A DNA stretch of 64,000 nucleotides, from NCBI GenBank assembly GCA_048262455.1, contig JBLXFD010000007.1, forward strand, positions 92,067 through 156,066. The letters are read 5' to 3'. Every line of letters begins with the position of its first letter. The stretch's first letter is position 1. The notes beneath the pieces were generated by a model that was not told the DNA's origin, searched no databases, and saw only the letters and a list, made by a program, of their open reading frames with translations. Both the position numbers and the translations under genes were made by a program. This document shows, piece by piece, positions 24,645 through 33,444 of this stretch. This DNA comes from Psychromarinibacter sp048262455. Lineage in GTDB: Bacteria > Pseudomonadota > Alphaproteobacteria > Rhodobacterales > Rhodobacteraceae.

Positions 24645-25145
24645 ATGTCGCTAGCAGAGCAGTTCCATTCGGAAGATCTTCACCCCATCGATATAGTCGA
24701 GCACCTGGCGGAGCATCATTCCTGGGAATTCGACCGCGTCGCCGATGACCAGATCGCCATGGCGGTCGAGGGGCAGTGGCGCACCTACTCGATCACCCTC
24801 GCCTGGTCCGGCTACGACGAGACCCTGCGGCTGATCTGCACCTTCGAGATGGAGCCGCCCGAGGACCGCATGCCGGGCCTCTACGAGACGCTGAACCGCG
24901 CCAACGACATGTGCTGGTCCGGCGCCTTCACCTACTGGGCCGAGCAGCGGCTGATGGTCTACCGCTACGGGCTGGTGCTGGCCGGCGGCCAGGTGGCCGG
25001 GCCAGAGCAGATCGACCGGCTGATCGCGGGGGCGGTGACCGCCTCTGAACGGTTTTACCCGGCGTTCCAGCTGGTTGCCTGGGGCGGCAACACGCCCGAA
25101 GAGGCCATGCAGGTCGCCATCGCAGAGGCCTACGGCCGCGCCTGA
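24645..25145 (+). CDS. YbjN domain-containing protein
   Basis: A 166-aa YbjN protein, a tetratricopeptide-like alpha/beta fold resembling type III secretion chaperones. Conserved segments: HPIDIVEHLAEHHSWEFDR, LICTFEMEPPEDRMPGLYET and CWSGAFTYWAEQRLMVYRYG. It is cytoplasmic; in enterobacteria YbjN affects motility and stress, but no role is known here. The 235-nt region upstream holds an AT-richer TTATCCCCTAGATATTAC stretch where the promoter probably lies. Confidence 0.85.
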   Translation: MSLAEQFHSEDLHPIDIVEHLAEHHSWEFDRVADDQIAMAVEGQWRTYSITLAWSGYDETLRLICTFEMEPPEDRMPGLYETLNRANDMCWSGAFTYWAEQRLMVYRYGLVLAGGQVAGPEQIDRLIAGAVTASERFYPAFQLVAWGGNTPEEAMQVAIAEAYGRA

Positions 25146-25221
25146 CGCGCCTTGATCTCCGGGGTTTTCACTGTCCGGCAACGCTTCTAGGTTACGGCCC
25201 CGGAACAAGGGGACGTTTGCG

Positions 25222-26031
25222 ATGCTGGAAGAGATTTCGCGCCGCGGCATGGTGCTGCTGGGCTGTGGCAAGATGGGGTCGGCGCTGCTTGCCGGGTGGC
25301 TGGATCGCGGGCTCGACCCGGCGGCGGTGCGGGTGATCGACCTGAAGCCCTCTGACTGGCTGCGCTCCAGCGGTGTGCGTCTGGACGGGGCGCTGCCGGA
25401 AAGCCCGGCGGTGGTGCTGATCGCCGTCAAGCCGCAGCAGATGGGCGACGCGCTGCCCGAGATCGCGGCCCTCGGCAACGGCGCCACCCTGTTCGTCTCG
25501 ATCGCGGCAGGCACCACCATCGGCCATTTCGAGGACGTGCTGGGCGCCGCCTCGCCCATCGTGCGCGCCATGCCCAACACCCCCGCCGCGGTCGGCCGCG
25601 GCATCACCGCCATCGTCGGCAACGCCCGCGTGGCCCCGGCGCAGCTTGACCTGGCCGAAACGCTGCTGTCGGCGGTCGGGCAGGTGGTGCGGCTGGAGCA
25701 GGAGAGCCAGATCGACGCGGTGACCGCCGTCTCCGCCTCTGGTCCGGCCTACGTCTTTCATCTGATCGAGACGCTGGCGGCGGCGGGCGCGGCCGAGGGA
25801 CTGCCGCAGGAAATGGCGCTGCAACTGGCAAAGGCCACGGTCGCCGGCGCCGGCGCTCTGGCCGAGGCCGCCGCAGAGGACCCGGCGCAGCTGCGCGTCA
25901 ACGTCACCTCGCCCGCCGGCACCACCGCCGCGGCGCTGGAGGTGCTGATGGACAGCGAAACCGGCTTCCCCCCGCTGCTACGCCGCGCGGTGGCAGCCGC
26001 GGCGGCACGCTCGCGCGAACTGGCGGGGTAG
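25222..26031 (+). CDS. proC: Pyrroline-5-carboxylate reductase
   Basis: A 269-aa ProC. The NAD(P)-binding GCGKMGSALLAG is at residues 14-25, RAMPNTPAAVGRGITAI near 115, and the C-terminal SGPAYVFHLIETLAAAG and TSPAGTTAAALEVL blocks form the catalytic dimer interface. It reduces pyrroline-5-carboxylate to proline in the last step of proline synthesis. Followed by csaA after 4 nt, so they are likely co-transcribed. Confidence 0.97.
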   Translation: MLEEISRRGMVLLGCGKMGSALLAGWLDRGLDPAAVRVIDLKPSDWLRSSGVRLDGALPESPAVVLIAVKPQQMGDALPEIAALGNGATLFVSIAAGTTIGHFEDVLGAASPIVRAMPNTPAAVGRGITAIVGNARVAPAQLDLAETLLSAVGQVVRLEQESQIDAVTAVSASGPAYVFHLIETLAAAGAAEGLPQEMALQLAKATVAGAGALAEAAAEDPAQLRVNVTSPAGTTAAALEVLMDSETGFPPLLRRAVAAAAARSRELAG

Positions 26032-26035
26032 CGGG

Positions 26036-26374
26036 ATGGAACGGATCACCTTCGACGAGTTCCTGAAGGTCGACGTGCGGGTGGGCGTGGTCACCCGGGC
26101 CGAGACCTTTCCCGAGGCGCGCAAGCCGGCGCTGAAGCTCTGGGTCGATTACGGGCCGGAGATCGGGGAGAAGAAAAGCTCCGCGCAGGTGACGGTGCAT
26201 TACGCGCCCGAGACCCTGGTGGGCCGCCGCGTCCTTGGCGTGGTGAACTTCCCGCCTCGGCAGATCGGCCCCTTCATGTCCGAGGCGCTGGTGCTGGGGG
26301 TGCCAGACGAGAACGGCGAGGTGGTGCTGGTGGTCCCCGACAAGGACACCCCGGTCGGCGGCCGGTTGTTCTAA
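26036..26374 (+). CDS. csaA: tRNA-binding protein CsaA-like
   Basis: A 112-aa single OB-fold tRNA-binding domain. Motifs: FLKVDVRVGVVTRAETFPEARKP, where VDxRVGxV is the family signature, then VNFPPRQIGPFMSEALVLG. CsaA/YgjH proteins are dimers with chaperone-like or tRNA-binding activity. Full length, 4 nt after proC. A palindromic repeat follows it. Confidence 0.92.
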   Translation: MERITFDEFLKVDVRVGVVTRAETFPEARKPALKLWVDYGPEIGEKKSSAQVTVHYAPETLVGRRVLGVVNFPPRQIGPFMSEALVLGVPDENGEVVLVVPDKDTPVGGRLF

Positions 26375-26452
26375 GGAGCGCTTCCGCGCAAGATCATTGT
26401 CCCGGGTGGCACCGCGCCGCCCGCGCCCGGCCGCGTCGCGGGTGGGGATGGC

Positions 26453-26572
26453 GGAGCCTCCGGCGGGGATATTTCAGAACCAGAAAACCGGGTGGTGGAT
26501 CGTTGTCCCGGCCGGGTCCCTGGCGGCAGCCCTGCAAATCTCTGGTTTCAAAATATCCCCGCCGGAGGCTCC
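26453..26572. repeat. Palindromic intergenic element, copy 1
   Basis: Two perfect inverted 22-nt ends (26453-26474 beginning GGAGCCTCCGGCGGGG and 26551-26572) enclose about 76 nt. The similarity continues inward through an ACCAGA box in both arms, so each arm is about 38 nt. It lies in the csaA/tdk convergent space. The same ends recur at 30384-30506. A long hairpin of this type may end transcripts or be a mobile REP/MITE-like element. Confidence 0.85.
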
Positions 26573-26602
26573 CGCAGATGCCGCGCGCGAAACGCCGGAA
26601 GG

Positions 26603-27193
26603 TCAGGCCTGCGGTTGGTCCCCCACAGCCTCGCGCCAATGGCGGCGGCAGAGGGAGAGGTAAGTCTCGTTCCCTCCGATCTGCACCTGCGCCCCCTCGC
26701 GCAGCGCCTTGCCGCCGGGGCCCATTCGGGCGACCATGGTGGCCTTCTTGCCGCAGTGGCAGATCGTGCGGATCTCTCGCATCTCGTCGGCCAGGGCCAG
26801 CAGCTCTGCCGAGCCGGGGAACAGCGCGCCGCGGAAGTCCACGCGCAGCCCGTAGCACATCACCGGCACCTTCAGGTCGTCCACCGCGCGGGCCAGCTGC
26901 CAGACCTGCGCAGGTTCCAGGAACTGCGCCTCGTCGACGAAGACGCAGGCGGCCGGTTCCCGCGCTTGCCGGTCGCGGATCCGGGCGTAAAGATCATCCC
27001 CGGGCGCGAAGGTGTCGGCGTCGGCGGCGATACCGATGCGCGAAGCGATGCGCGCCTCTCCTGCCCGGCGGTCCAGCTGCGCGGTCAGCAGGTAGGTCTG
27101 CATCCCCCGCTCGCGGTAGTTGTAGGACGCCTGCAACAGGATCGTCGACTTGCCGGCGTTCATGGTGGAATAGTTGAAGTAGAGCTTGGCCAT
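26603..27193 (-). CDS. tdk: Thymidine kinase
   Basis: A 196-aa type II thymidine kinase: P-loop TMNAGKSTILLQ at residues 10-21, CVFVDEAQFLEPAQVWQL near 87 (Walker B), CHCGKKAT near 148 with zinc-binding Cys, and the C-terminal C-x-x-H (CRRHW). It phosphorylates thymidine in the salvage pathway. Start MAKLYFNYS is the family start. Ends in the convergent space with csaA. Confidence 0.97.
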   Translation of the reverse strand: MAKLYFNYSTMNAGKSTILLQASYNYRERGMQTYLLTAQLDRRAGEARIASRIGIAADADTFAPGDDLYARIRDRQAREPAACVFVDEAQFLEPAQVWQLARAVDDLKVPVMCYGLRVDFRGALFPGSAELLALADEMREIRTICHCGKKATMVARMGPGGKALREGAQVQIGGNETYLSLCRRHWREAVGDQPQA

Positions 27194-27223
27194 GCGGCTG
27201 AATGCCCCGCTGCGGCGCCGGGA

Positions 27224-28435
27224 TCAAGCCGCGGCGATGTGCAGCGAGGTCACCTCGCGGAAGCGCAGGCGCGGGGCGATGGCGGCGGGCTGCACCAGCT
27301 GCAGGTTCGGGAAGCGCGCGAAGAGCCGCGAGAAGGCGGCGGCTGCCTCGATCCGCGCGAGGGTGTTGCCGATGCAGACGTGGATGCCCAGCGCGAAGCT
27401 GAGGTGGCGGTTCGGCCGGCGGGCGATGTCGAAGCGGTCCGGGTCCGGGAACTGCGCCGGGTCGCGGTTGGCGGCGGCCACCATCAGGTGCACCGTCGTG
27501 CCGGCGGGCAAAATGACGCCGCCCACCTGCGCGTCGGCGGTGGCGCGGCGGTTGTTGATCTGGATCGGCGCCTGGTAGCGCAGCACCTCCTCTACCATCG
27601 GCTCGATCAAGGCGGGGTCTGCGTTCAGCCGCGCGACCTGGTCCGGCGCGCGCAGCATCTCGTGGATCCCGTGCGAGATCATGTTGGTGGAGGTCTCGTG
27701 CCCCGCGTTGAGCATGAAGATGCACTGGTGCAGCAGCTCGGTTTCCGACAGCTTCGCGCCCTCCGCCTCGGCGTCCGCCAGCACCGTCAGCACCTCGCCC
27801 GGCTGGGCCGCGCCGGGGTGGCGGCGGCGGTGGGCCAGCAGGTCGCGCAGGTAGGTCTTGAAGTCGGTGACGGCGGCATTGCCCTCCTGCAGTTGCGCCG
27901 GCGTCAGGCGCGGCTCCAGCGCCGTCAGGATCGCCACCGCCCAGTCACGGATGCGGGTGCGGTCCTCGGCCGGCACCCCCAGCATGTCGCATACCACCTC
28001 GATCGGCAGGCGGAAGGAAAACTCCTCCACCACCTCCATGCGCCCCTGCGCGGCCAGCCGGTCCAGCGCCGCGTCCACCAGCGCCTCGATCCGCGGGGTC
28101 AGCGCGGCCAGCGCGCGGCGGGTGAAGGCGTGCTGGAACAGGGCGCGGATCCGGGTGTGGTCGGGCGGATCGGTGAAGACGACGGAGGTGGTGTGATGCT
28201 CGTAAAGCGGGGCGCCGCGGCCGAATTTGGGCGCGAAATCGGCCTTCTTGTCAGAGCTCCAGGTGGCGGGATCGCGGTAGACCGCCACAAGGTCGTCGTA
28301 GCGCGTCAGCACGTAGCTGCCGTCGGGATTGCGGTGCACCGGGTCCTGCGCGCGCAGGTCCGCCAGCCAGGGGTAGGGGTCGGCCGCGTAATCCGGCGGC
28401 ACCCGCGTCAGGTCGAACTCGCTCACGTCGCGCAC
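27224..28435 (-). CDS. Cytochrome P450
   Basis: A 403-aa soluble class I P450. The I-helix has LNAGHETSTN, the K-helix ExxR is in EEVLRYQAP, and the heme-thiolate loop is LSFALGIHVCIGNTLARIE near residue 350. The N terminus DPYPWLADLRAQDPVHRNP is typical of bacterial CYP proteins. Start GTG 28435 is favoured because GGGAGG lies 6 nt upstream; GTG 28424-28426 is an alternative. It should hydroxylate a small molecule using a ferredoxin partner that is not encoded here. Divergent from the NicX-like gene by 102 nt, suggesting a shared regulator and pathway. Confidence 0.93.
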   Translation of the reverse strand: MRDVSEFDLTRVPPDYAADPYPWLADLRAQDPVHRNPDGSYVLTRYDDLVAVYRDPATWSSDKKADFAPKFGRGAPLYEHHTTSVVFTDPPDHTRIRALFQHAFTRRALAALTPRIEALVDAALDRLAAQGRMEVVEEFSFRLPIEVVCDMLGVPAEDRTRIRDWAVAILTALEPRLTPAQLQEGNAAVTDFKTYLRDLLAHRRRHPGAAQPGEVLTVLADAEAEGAKLSETELLHQCIFMLNAGHETSTNMISHGIHEMLRAPDQVARLNADPALIEPMVEEVLRYQAPIQINNRRATADAQVGGVILPAGTTVHLMVAAANRDPAQFPDPDRFDIARRPNRHLSFALGIHVCIGNTLARIEAAAAFSRLFARFPNLQLVQPAAIAPRLRFREVTSLHIAAA

Positions 28436-28537
28436 CGGGCCCTCCCTTGCCGATCCCGGGCGAAGGGTAGGGCGCGGCGCGGCGGTTGTCACGGGCCGGG
28501 CTTCGTGGCTTGATGCGCGCCAGCAGGGAGGGACCGC

Positions 28538-29572
28538 ATGCTGAACGACCGGATCGAGGCGGGCTGGATCGACGCCTTCGCGCAGGTCTTCGAGATGTGC
28601 GCCATGCGCCGGGACGAGACCATCGTGGTGCTCTCGGAAAGCCAGTCGCGGGACCTGAACCTGCAGCTGGCGGAACTGGCGCTGGGGGCGCTGAAGCTGC
28701 CCTACTTCCACCTGCGCCTGCCCAGCCCTCCGGCCCCCGCCGGGCCGGTGCTGCGATCGACCGGCGGCAGCCAGGCGCTGGCGGGGCAGGCGCTGGCGGT
28801 CCGCACGCTGGCGGCGGCGGACGTGGTGATCGACCTGACGGTCGAGGGGCTGATGCACGCGCCGCAGACCGGCGAGATCCTGAAGGGTGGGGCGCGGGTG
28901 ATGACCGTCTCGAACGAACATCCCGAGGCGCTGGCCCGCTGCCTGCCCACCCCCGACCTGAAGGAACGGGCCAGGGAGGCGGTGAAGTTGTGCCGCGCGG
29001 CCGGCGAAATGCGAGTGCTGACCGATGCCGGGACCGACCTGCGGGTGGCGATGCAGGGCGCGGCCACGGTGGGGGTCTGGGGCTGGACCGACCGGCCGGG
29101 CACGCTGGCGCACTGGCCGGCGGGGCTGGTGGTGTCCTTCCCGGCCGCGGGCGCGGTTGCCGGGCGGCTGGCCTATCGGCCCGGCGACATCAACCTGACC
29201 TTCAAGCGTTACTTCGACAGCGCCGTCGACCTGGTGATCGAGGAAGACTACGTCACCCGGGTCGAGGGCAACGGCACTGACGCCTGGCTGATGCGCGACT
29301 ACCTGCGCGGCTTCGGCGAGCGCGAGGCCTATGCCACCAGCCATGTGGGCTGGGGCTTCAACCCCGCCGCCCGCTACGAGGCGCTGACCATGTACGATCA
29401 GCGCGACACCAACGGCACCGAGTTGCGGGCGCTGGCGGGGAACTTCCTGTATTCGACGGGCGGGAACGAGTTCGCGGGGCGCTTTACCCGGGGGCATTTC
29501 GACCTGCCGATGATGAACTGCAACATCGCGCTGGACGGGGTGCGGGTGGTCGAGAACGGGCGGCTGGCATGA
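28538..29572 (+). CDS. NicX-like 2,5-dihydroxypyridine dioxygenase family protein (M29-like fold)
   Basis: A 344-aa protein resembling NicX, the Fe(II) enzyme that opens 2,5-dihydroxypyridine to N-formylmaleamate, and more broadly M29-like aminopeptidase folds. The C-terminal third is the best match: YATSHVGWGFNPAARY, YDQRDTNGTE, LYSTGGN and GHFDLPMMNC. By alignment from memory H269, H320 and D322 correspond to the iron ligands of P. putida NicX. The exact substrate is open. ATGA overlap with the downstream hydrolase. Divergent from the P450. Confidence 0.7.
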   Translation: MLNDRIEAGWIDAFAQVFEMCAMRRDETIVVLSESQSRDLNLQLAELALGALKLPYFHLRLPSPPAPAGPVLRSTGGSQALAGQALAVRTLAAADVVIDLTVEGLMHAPQTGEILKGGARVMTVSNEHPEALARCLPTPDLKERAREAVKLCRAAGEMRVLTDAGTDLRVAMQGAATVGVWGWTDRPGTLAHWPAGLVVSFPAAGAVAGRLAYRPGDINLTFKRYFDSAVDLVIEEDYVTRVEGNGTDAWLMRDYLRGFGEREAYATSHVGWGFNPAARYEALTMYDQRDTNGTELRALAGNFLYSTGGNEFAGRFTRGHFDLPMMNCNIALDGVRVVENGRLA

Positions 29573-30342
29573 GGGCGGGGGGCATCGAGTACATCGCGCG
29601 GGGCGAGGGGCCGCTGGTGATCTTCCTTCACGGCATCGGCGGCGAGGCCGAGGCCTACGCACCGCACCTCGACCTGCCGGGCCACCGCGCGGTGGCCTGG
29701 AACATGCCCGGTTACGGCGCCAGCGATGCCGAGGCATGGCCGCCCAGCTTCGCCTCGCTGTCGCTGGCGCTGGCCGGGCTGATCGGCGCGCTGGGGGCGG
29801 AGCGGGCGCACCTGGTGGGGCACTCGATCGGCGGGATGCTGGCGCTGGAGCACGCGGTGCGGCGGCCAGAGCAGGTGGCGAGCCTGACGCTGATCGGCAC
29901 CACACCGGCCTTCGGCGGGCGCGACGACAGATTCAAGCGGGCCTTCCTCGAGGCGCGGCTGGCGCCGCTGGAGGCGGGGCAGGACATGCAGCAGATGGGC
30001 GAGGCGGCGGCGCCCGCGCTGGTGGGGCCGGAGTGCCCGGCGGAGGTGGTCAGCGCGGTGGCCATGGCCATGGGGCGGGTGCCGCAGGAAACCTGGCGCG
30101 GCATTCTGGAGTGCCTGGTGACCTTCAATCGCCGCGATGACCTTGGCGGCCTGACGGTGCCCTGCTGCCTTGTCGCCGGCAGCCACGACACAAATGCCCC
30201 CGCGCGCACAATGGCGCGCATGGCGGAAAAGCTGCCGGGGGCGGAGTACCATGAACTGGAAGACGTCGGCCACATGATCCCGCAGGAGGCCCCGCACCGG
30301 GTGCGCAGGATCCTGCGCCGCTTTCTGGAGCGTGTGGCGTGA
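29569..30342 (+). CDS. Alpha/beta hydrolase (NicD-like)
   Basis: A 257-aa alpha/beta hydrolase with a full triad: nucleophile Ser in GHSIGG near residue 85, Asp in AGSHDTNAP near 205, and His in DVGHMIPQEAP near 232; the oxyanion region is FLHGIGGE. Size and placement directly after the NicX-like gene (ATGA overlap) parallel NicD, N-formylmaleamate deformylase, in nicotinate catabolism. Many esterases and C-C hydrolases look alike, so the assignment rests on context. Confidence 0.75.
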   Translation: MRAGGIEYIARGEGPLVIFLHGIGGEAEAYAPHLDLPGHRAVAWNMPGYGASDAEAWPPSFASLSLALAGLIGALGAERAHLVGHSIGGMLALEHAVRRPEQVASLTLIGTTPAFGGRDDRFKRAFLEARLAPLEAGQDMQQMGEAAAPALVGPECPAEVVSAVAMAMGRVPQETWRGILECLVTFNRRDDLGGLTVPCCLVAGSHDTNAPARTMARMAEKLPGAEYHELEDVGHMIPQEAPHRVRRILRRFLERVA

Positions 30343-30383
30343 GGGCCGCCCTGCCTTCCGGCCGCGCGCCGCTGGCCTGTGTC

Positions 30384-30506
30384 GGAGCCTCCGGCGGGGA
30401 TATTTTGAAACCAGAAAAACCTGCAGGGAGCCGAGCTGCGCCCCGCCGGGGAGTTCTTTACAAATGCAGTTTCTTCTGGTCGGCAAATATCCCCGCCGGA
30501 GGCTCC
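30384..30506. repeat. Palindromic intergenic element, copy 2
   Basis: Same 22-nt inverted ends as at 26453-26572 (30384-30405 and 30485-30506, perfect), again with ACCAGA just inside each end and about 79 nt between. The inner part differs, so the ends are the conserved unit. It splits the catabolic cluster between the hydrolase and the acyl-CoA dehydrogenase-like gene. Confidence 0.85.
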
Positions 30507-30574
30507 CCAACCCTCCAACTGCGCTGCCGCCGGGCAAAGGCGCCGCGCCTGTCTTCCCCAAACGTGGTGACGCC

Positions 30575-31825
30575 ATGACCCTCGCCCCGATCTTCGAGCC
30601 TGACCTGTGGAACCTGACGGACCAGCAGGCAGAGCTTTGCACCCGCGCCCGCAGCCTGGCGGCCGAGAACTTCGCCCCCCGCGCCGCGCACCACGACCGC
30701 GAGGCGAGCTTTCCCACCGAGAACTACCGCGACCTTGCCGAGGCGGGCCTGCTGGGCATCTGCATTCCCGCCTCCGAAGGTGGGCTGGGCGCCGACCTGA
30801 AGACCTACATGCTGGCCGCCGCCGAGATCGGGCGCTTCTGCGGCGCCACCGCGCTGACCTTCAACATGCACGTGTCGTCCTGCCTCTGGACCGGCGACCT
30901 GCTGGACCGGCTGGACCTGCCGGAGGACACGCGCGCGCAGCATCACGCCATGCGGCGGCGGCATTACCGGCGCATCCTCGAGGAGGGCGCGGTCTATGCC
31001 CAACCCTTCAGCGAGGGCGGCGCGGCGGCGGCGGGGTTCAAGGCTTTCGGCACCACCGCGCTGAAGGTGGACGGCGGCTGGCGCGTCACCGGCAAGAAGA
31101 TCTTCGCCTCGCTGGCCGGGCACGCCGACTACTACGGCGCGCTTTGCACCGCGCTGGAGGATCCGGGGCAGCAGCCCTCGCGCCGCAACACCATGTACAT
31201 CGCAATTCCCGCGCAGGCCGAGGGGGTGAAGGTGGTGGGCGACTGGGACCCGCTGGGCATGCGCGGCACGGTCAGCCGCACCCTGCTGTTCGAGGATGTC
31301 TTCGTGCCGGACGAGGCGCAGCTGATGCCGCACGGGGTCTACCCCGAGGCCGCCAGCCGCTGGCCGCACATGTTCATGACGCTGACCCCCGCCTACGTGG
31401 GGATCGCCCAGGCCTGCTATGACTTCACCGTCGCCTACCTGCGGGGCGAGGTGCCGGGCACGCCGCCGGTCAAGCGGCGGATGTACCCCACCAAGCAGAT
31501 CGCGGTGGCCCAGATGCGGCTGATGCTGGAGCAGACCAAGGCGCTGTGGTTCCAGTCGATTTCGGAGGCGCGGCCGGACCCGTCGAAAGACAGCCTGATG
31601 CGCGCCTGGGCGGCGCAGCACACGGTGATGGAGAATGCCAACGAGCTGGCGCAGCTGGCGATCCGCACCTGCGGGGGGCAGGCGATGCTGCGCTCGCTGC
31701 CGCTGGAACGCTATTACCGCGACAGCCGCTGCGGCTCTCTGATGCTGCCCTGGACGGCAGAGCTGACGCTGGACATGCTGGGCAAGGGCGCCCTCTACGC
31801 GCCCGGGGAGAGCGATGACGATTGA
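30575..31825 (+). CDS. Acyl-CoA dehydrogenase-family flavoprotein
   Basis: A 416-aa ACAD fold: N-terminal helical domain, YAQPFSEGGAAAAGF in the middle (a changed form of A-x-T-E-P-x-AGSD), GGWRVTGKKIFASLAGHADYY, GMRGTVSRTLLFEDVFVP, and a C-terminal RTCGGQAMLRSLPLERYYRD. In ordinary ACADs the region after YRD carries the catalytic Glu (IYEGT); here it reads SRCGSLMLPWTAE, with no Glu at that place. It may be a dehydrogenase with another base or an FMN/FAD monooxygenase-type homologue. Overlaps the ligase by 11 nt. Confidence 0.85.
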   Translation: MTLAPIFEPDLWNLTDQQAELCTRARSLAAENFAPRAAHHDREASFPTENYRDLAEAGLLGICIPASEGGLGADLKTYMLAAAEIGRFCGATALTFNMHVSSCLWTGDLLDRLDLPEDTRAQHHAMRRRHYRRILEEGAVYAQPFSEGGAAAAGFKAFGTTALKVDGGWRVTGKKIFASLAGHADYYGALCTALEDPGQQPSRRNTMYIAIPAQAEGVKVVGDWDPLGMRGTVSRTLLFEDVFVPDEAQLMPHGVYPEAASRWPHMFMTLTPAYVGIAQACYDFTVAYLRGEVPGTPPVKRRMYPTKQIAVAQMRLMLEQTKALWFQSISEARPDPSKDSLMRAWAAQHTVMENANELAQLAIRTCGGQAMLRSLPLERYYRDSRCGSLMLPWTAELTLDMLGKGALYAPGESDDD

Positions 31826-33272
31826 CCGCTGGATCACGGCGGCGGCGGCGCGGCATCCGGGCAAGCCGGCGCTGGTCTTCGGCGGCGAGACGCTGAGCTA
31901 CGGCGACTTCGACGCGCGGATCGGGGCGCGGGCGGCAGAGCTGGCGCAGGCCGGGGTGGGGCGCGGCGCGCGGGTGGCGTGGTACGGGCTGAACCACCCC
32001 GAAGTCTTCGTGCTGCTCTTCGCCTGCGCCCGGCTTGGCGCGATGCTGGTGCCGCTGAACTGGCGGCTGGCGGAGGCCGAGGTGGCGGCGATCGTGCGCG
32101 ACTGCGCGCCGCGGGTGGTGCTGCATGACGAGACCTTCGCCGCGCAGGCGCGCGCGCTGGGGGTGCCGGCGGTGCTGGCGGGGCAGCCGGTGCCCTCCGG
32201 TGGCGGGGCGCAGGCGGGGCGGGAACCCTCCGAGGACGACCCGCTGCTGCTGGTCTATACCTCCGGCTCCACCGGCCGGCCCAAGGGGGCGGTGCTGGCG
32301 CAGGCGGCGCTGGTGGCCAACGCGGCGATGTCGGTGGACTGTCACGGGATGACCCCCGGCGACGCGGTGCTGAACGTGCTGCCGCTGTTCCATGTGGGCG
32401 GGCTGAACATCCTGCCGACGCCCGCCTTCTCGATCGGGGCGACGGTGCACCTGCACCCGCGGTTCGAGCCGGAGGCGGCGCTGCGCGACCTGCAGCGCGT
32501 GGACCTGTGCATCGTGGTGCCCACGGTCTTGCAGGCGATCCTAGCCCTGCCGGGGTGGCAGGAGGCGGACCTGTCGCGGCTGCGGGCGGTCTCCATCGGT
32601 TCGACCGACGTGCCGCTGGACCTGGTCGAGGCGGTGCAGGCGCGGGGAGTGCCGGTGGTGCAGGTCTATGGCGCCACCGAGACCGCGCCTTTCGCCATCT
32701 ACCAGCGCGTGGACGAGGCGCTGGCGACCACCGGGTCGCTGGGCCGGGTGGGCTGCGCCTGCGAGGTGCGGCTGGTGGAGGATGGGCGCGACGTGCCCGA
32801 CGGCAGCGCGGGCGAGATCTGGGTGCGCGGCGGCAACGTGCTGCGCGAGTACTGGCAGGCGCCGGGACAGACCGCCGAGGCGCTGGTGGACGGCTGGTTC
32901 CGCAGCGGCGACGTGGCGGTGCGGGACGCGGGCGGGCTGTACTGGTTCCGCGACCGGATCAAGCACGTGATCATCTCTGGGGGCGAGAACATCTATCCCG
33001 CCGAGATCGAGCGGGCGCTGCGGGATCATCCGGCGGTGCGCGAGGTGGCGGTGGTGGGGCGGCCCGATGCGCGCTGGGGCGAGATCCCCGTGGCCGTGGT
33101 GGCCGCGCGTGCGCCGGTGACGCTGGAGGCGCTGCGGGCGCACCTGGAGGGGCGGATCGCGCGCTACAAGTTTCCCCGCGCGCTGGTGACGGTCGAGGCG
33201 CTGCCGCGCAACGCGATGGGCAAGGTGGTGGCGGCGCAGGTGCGGGAGATGATCGGCGACGGGGCGGGTTGA
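31815..33272 (+). CDS. AMP-forming acyl-CoA synthetase / ligase
   Basis: A 485-aa ANL-superfamily adenylating enzyme. The P-loop is YTSGSTGRPKGAVL near residue 152, the A5 motif YGATETAPF near 285, A7/A8 GWFRSGDVAV and WFRDRIKHVIISGGENIYP near 360-390, and the C-terminal catalytic Lys in LPRNAMGKVVA near 465. It activates a carboxylic acid to its CoA thioester. Coupled by overlap to the ACAD-like gene, so the pair probably acts on the same carboxylate. Confidence 0.92.
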   Translation: MTIDRWITAAAARHPGKPALVFGGETLSYGDFDARIGARAAELAQAGVGRGARVAWYGLNHPEVFVLLFACARLGAMLVPLNWRLAEAEVAAIVRDCAPRVVLHDETFAAQARALGVPAVLAGQPVPSGGGAQAGREPSEDDPLLLVYTSGSTGRPKGAVLAQAALVANAAMSVDCHGMTPGDAVLNVLPLFHVGGLNILPTPAFSIGATVHLHPRFEPEAALRDLQRVDLCIVVPTVLQAILALPGWQEADLSRLRAVSIGSTDVPLDLVEAVQARGVPVVQVYGATETAPFAIYQRVDEALATTGSLGRVGCACEVRLVEDGRDVPDGSAGEIWVRGGNVLREYWQAPGQTAEALVDGWFRSGDVAVRDAGGLYWFRDRIKHVIISGGENIYPAEIERALRDHPAVREVAVVGRPDARWGEIPVAVVAARAPVTLEALRAHLEGRIARYKFPRALVTVEALPRNAMGKVVAAQVREMIGDGAG

Positions 33273-33444
33273 GGCGATTTGGTTAACGCATGATACGTGC
33301 CTTTCCCGTCACCGCCAATTCGTTGCATTTTGAACGACCCGGCCCTGCTAAAGCTTGATTTTCAAATGCCGCCAAGGCACCAAAAGGGATGTGCGCAGGA
33401 AGACGGACCCGGAAAACCGGGGCGAGGTGCGCCAGGGAGGATAC

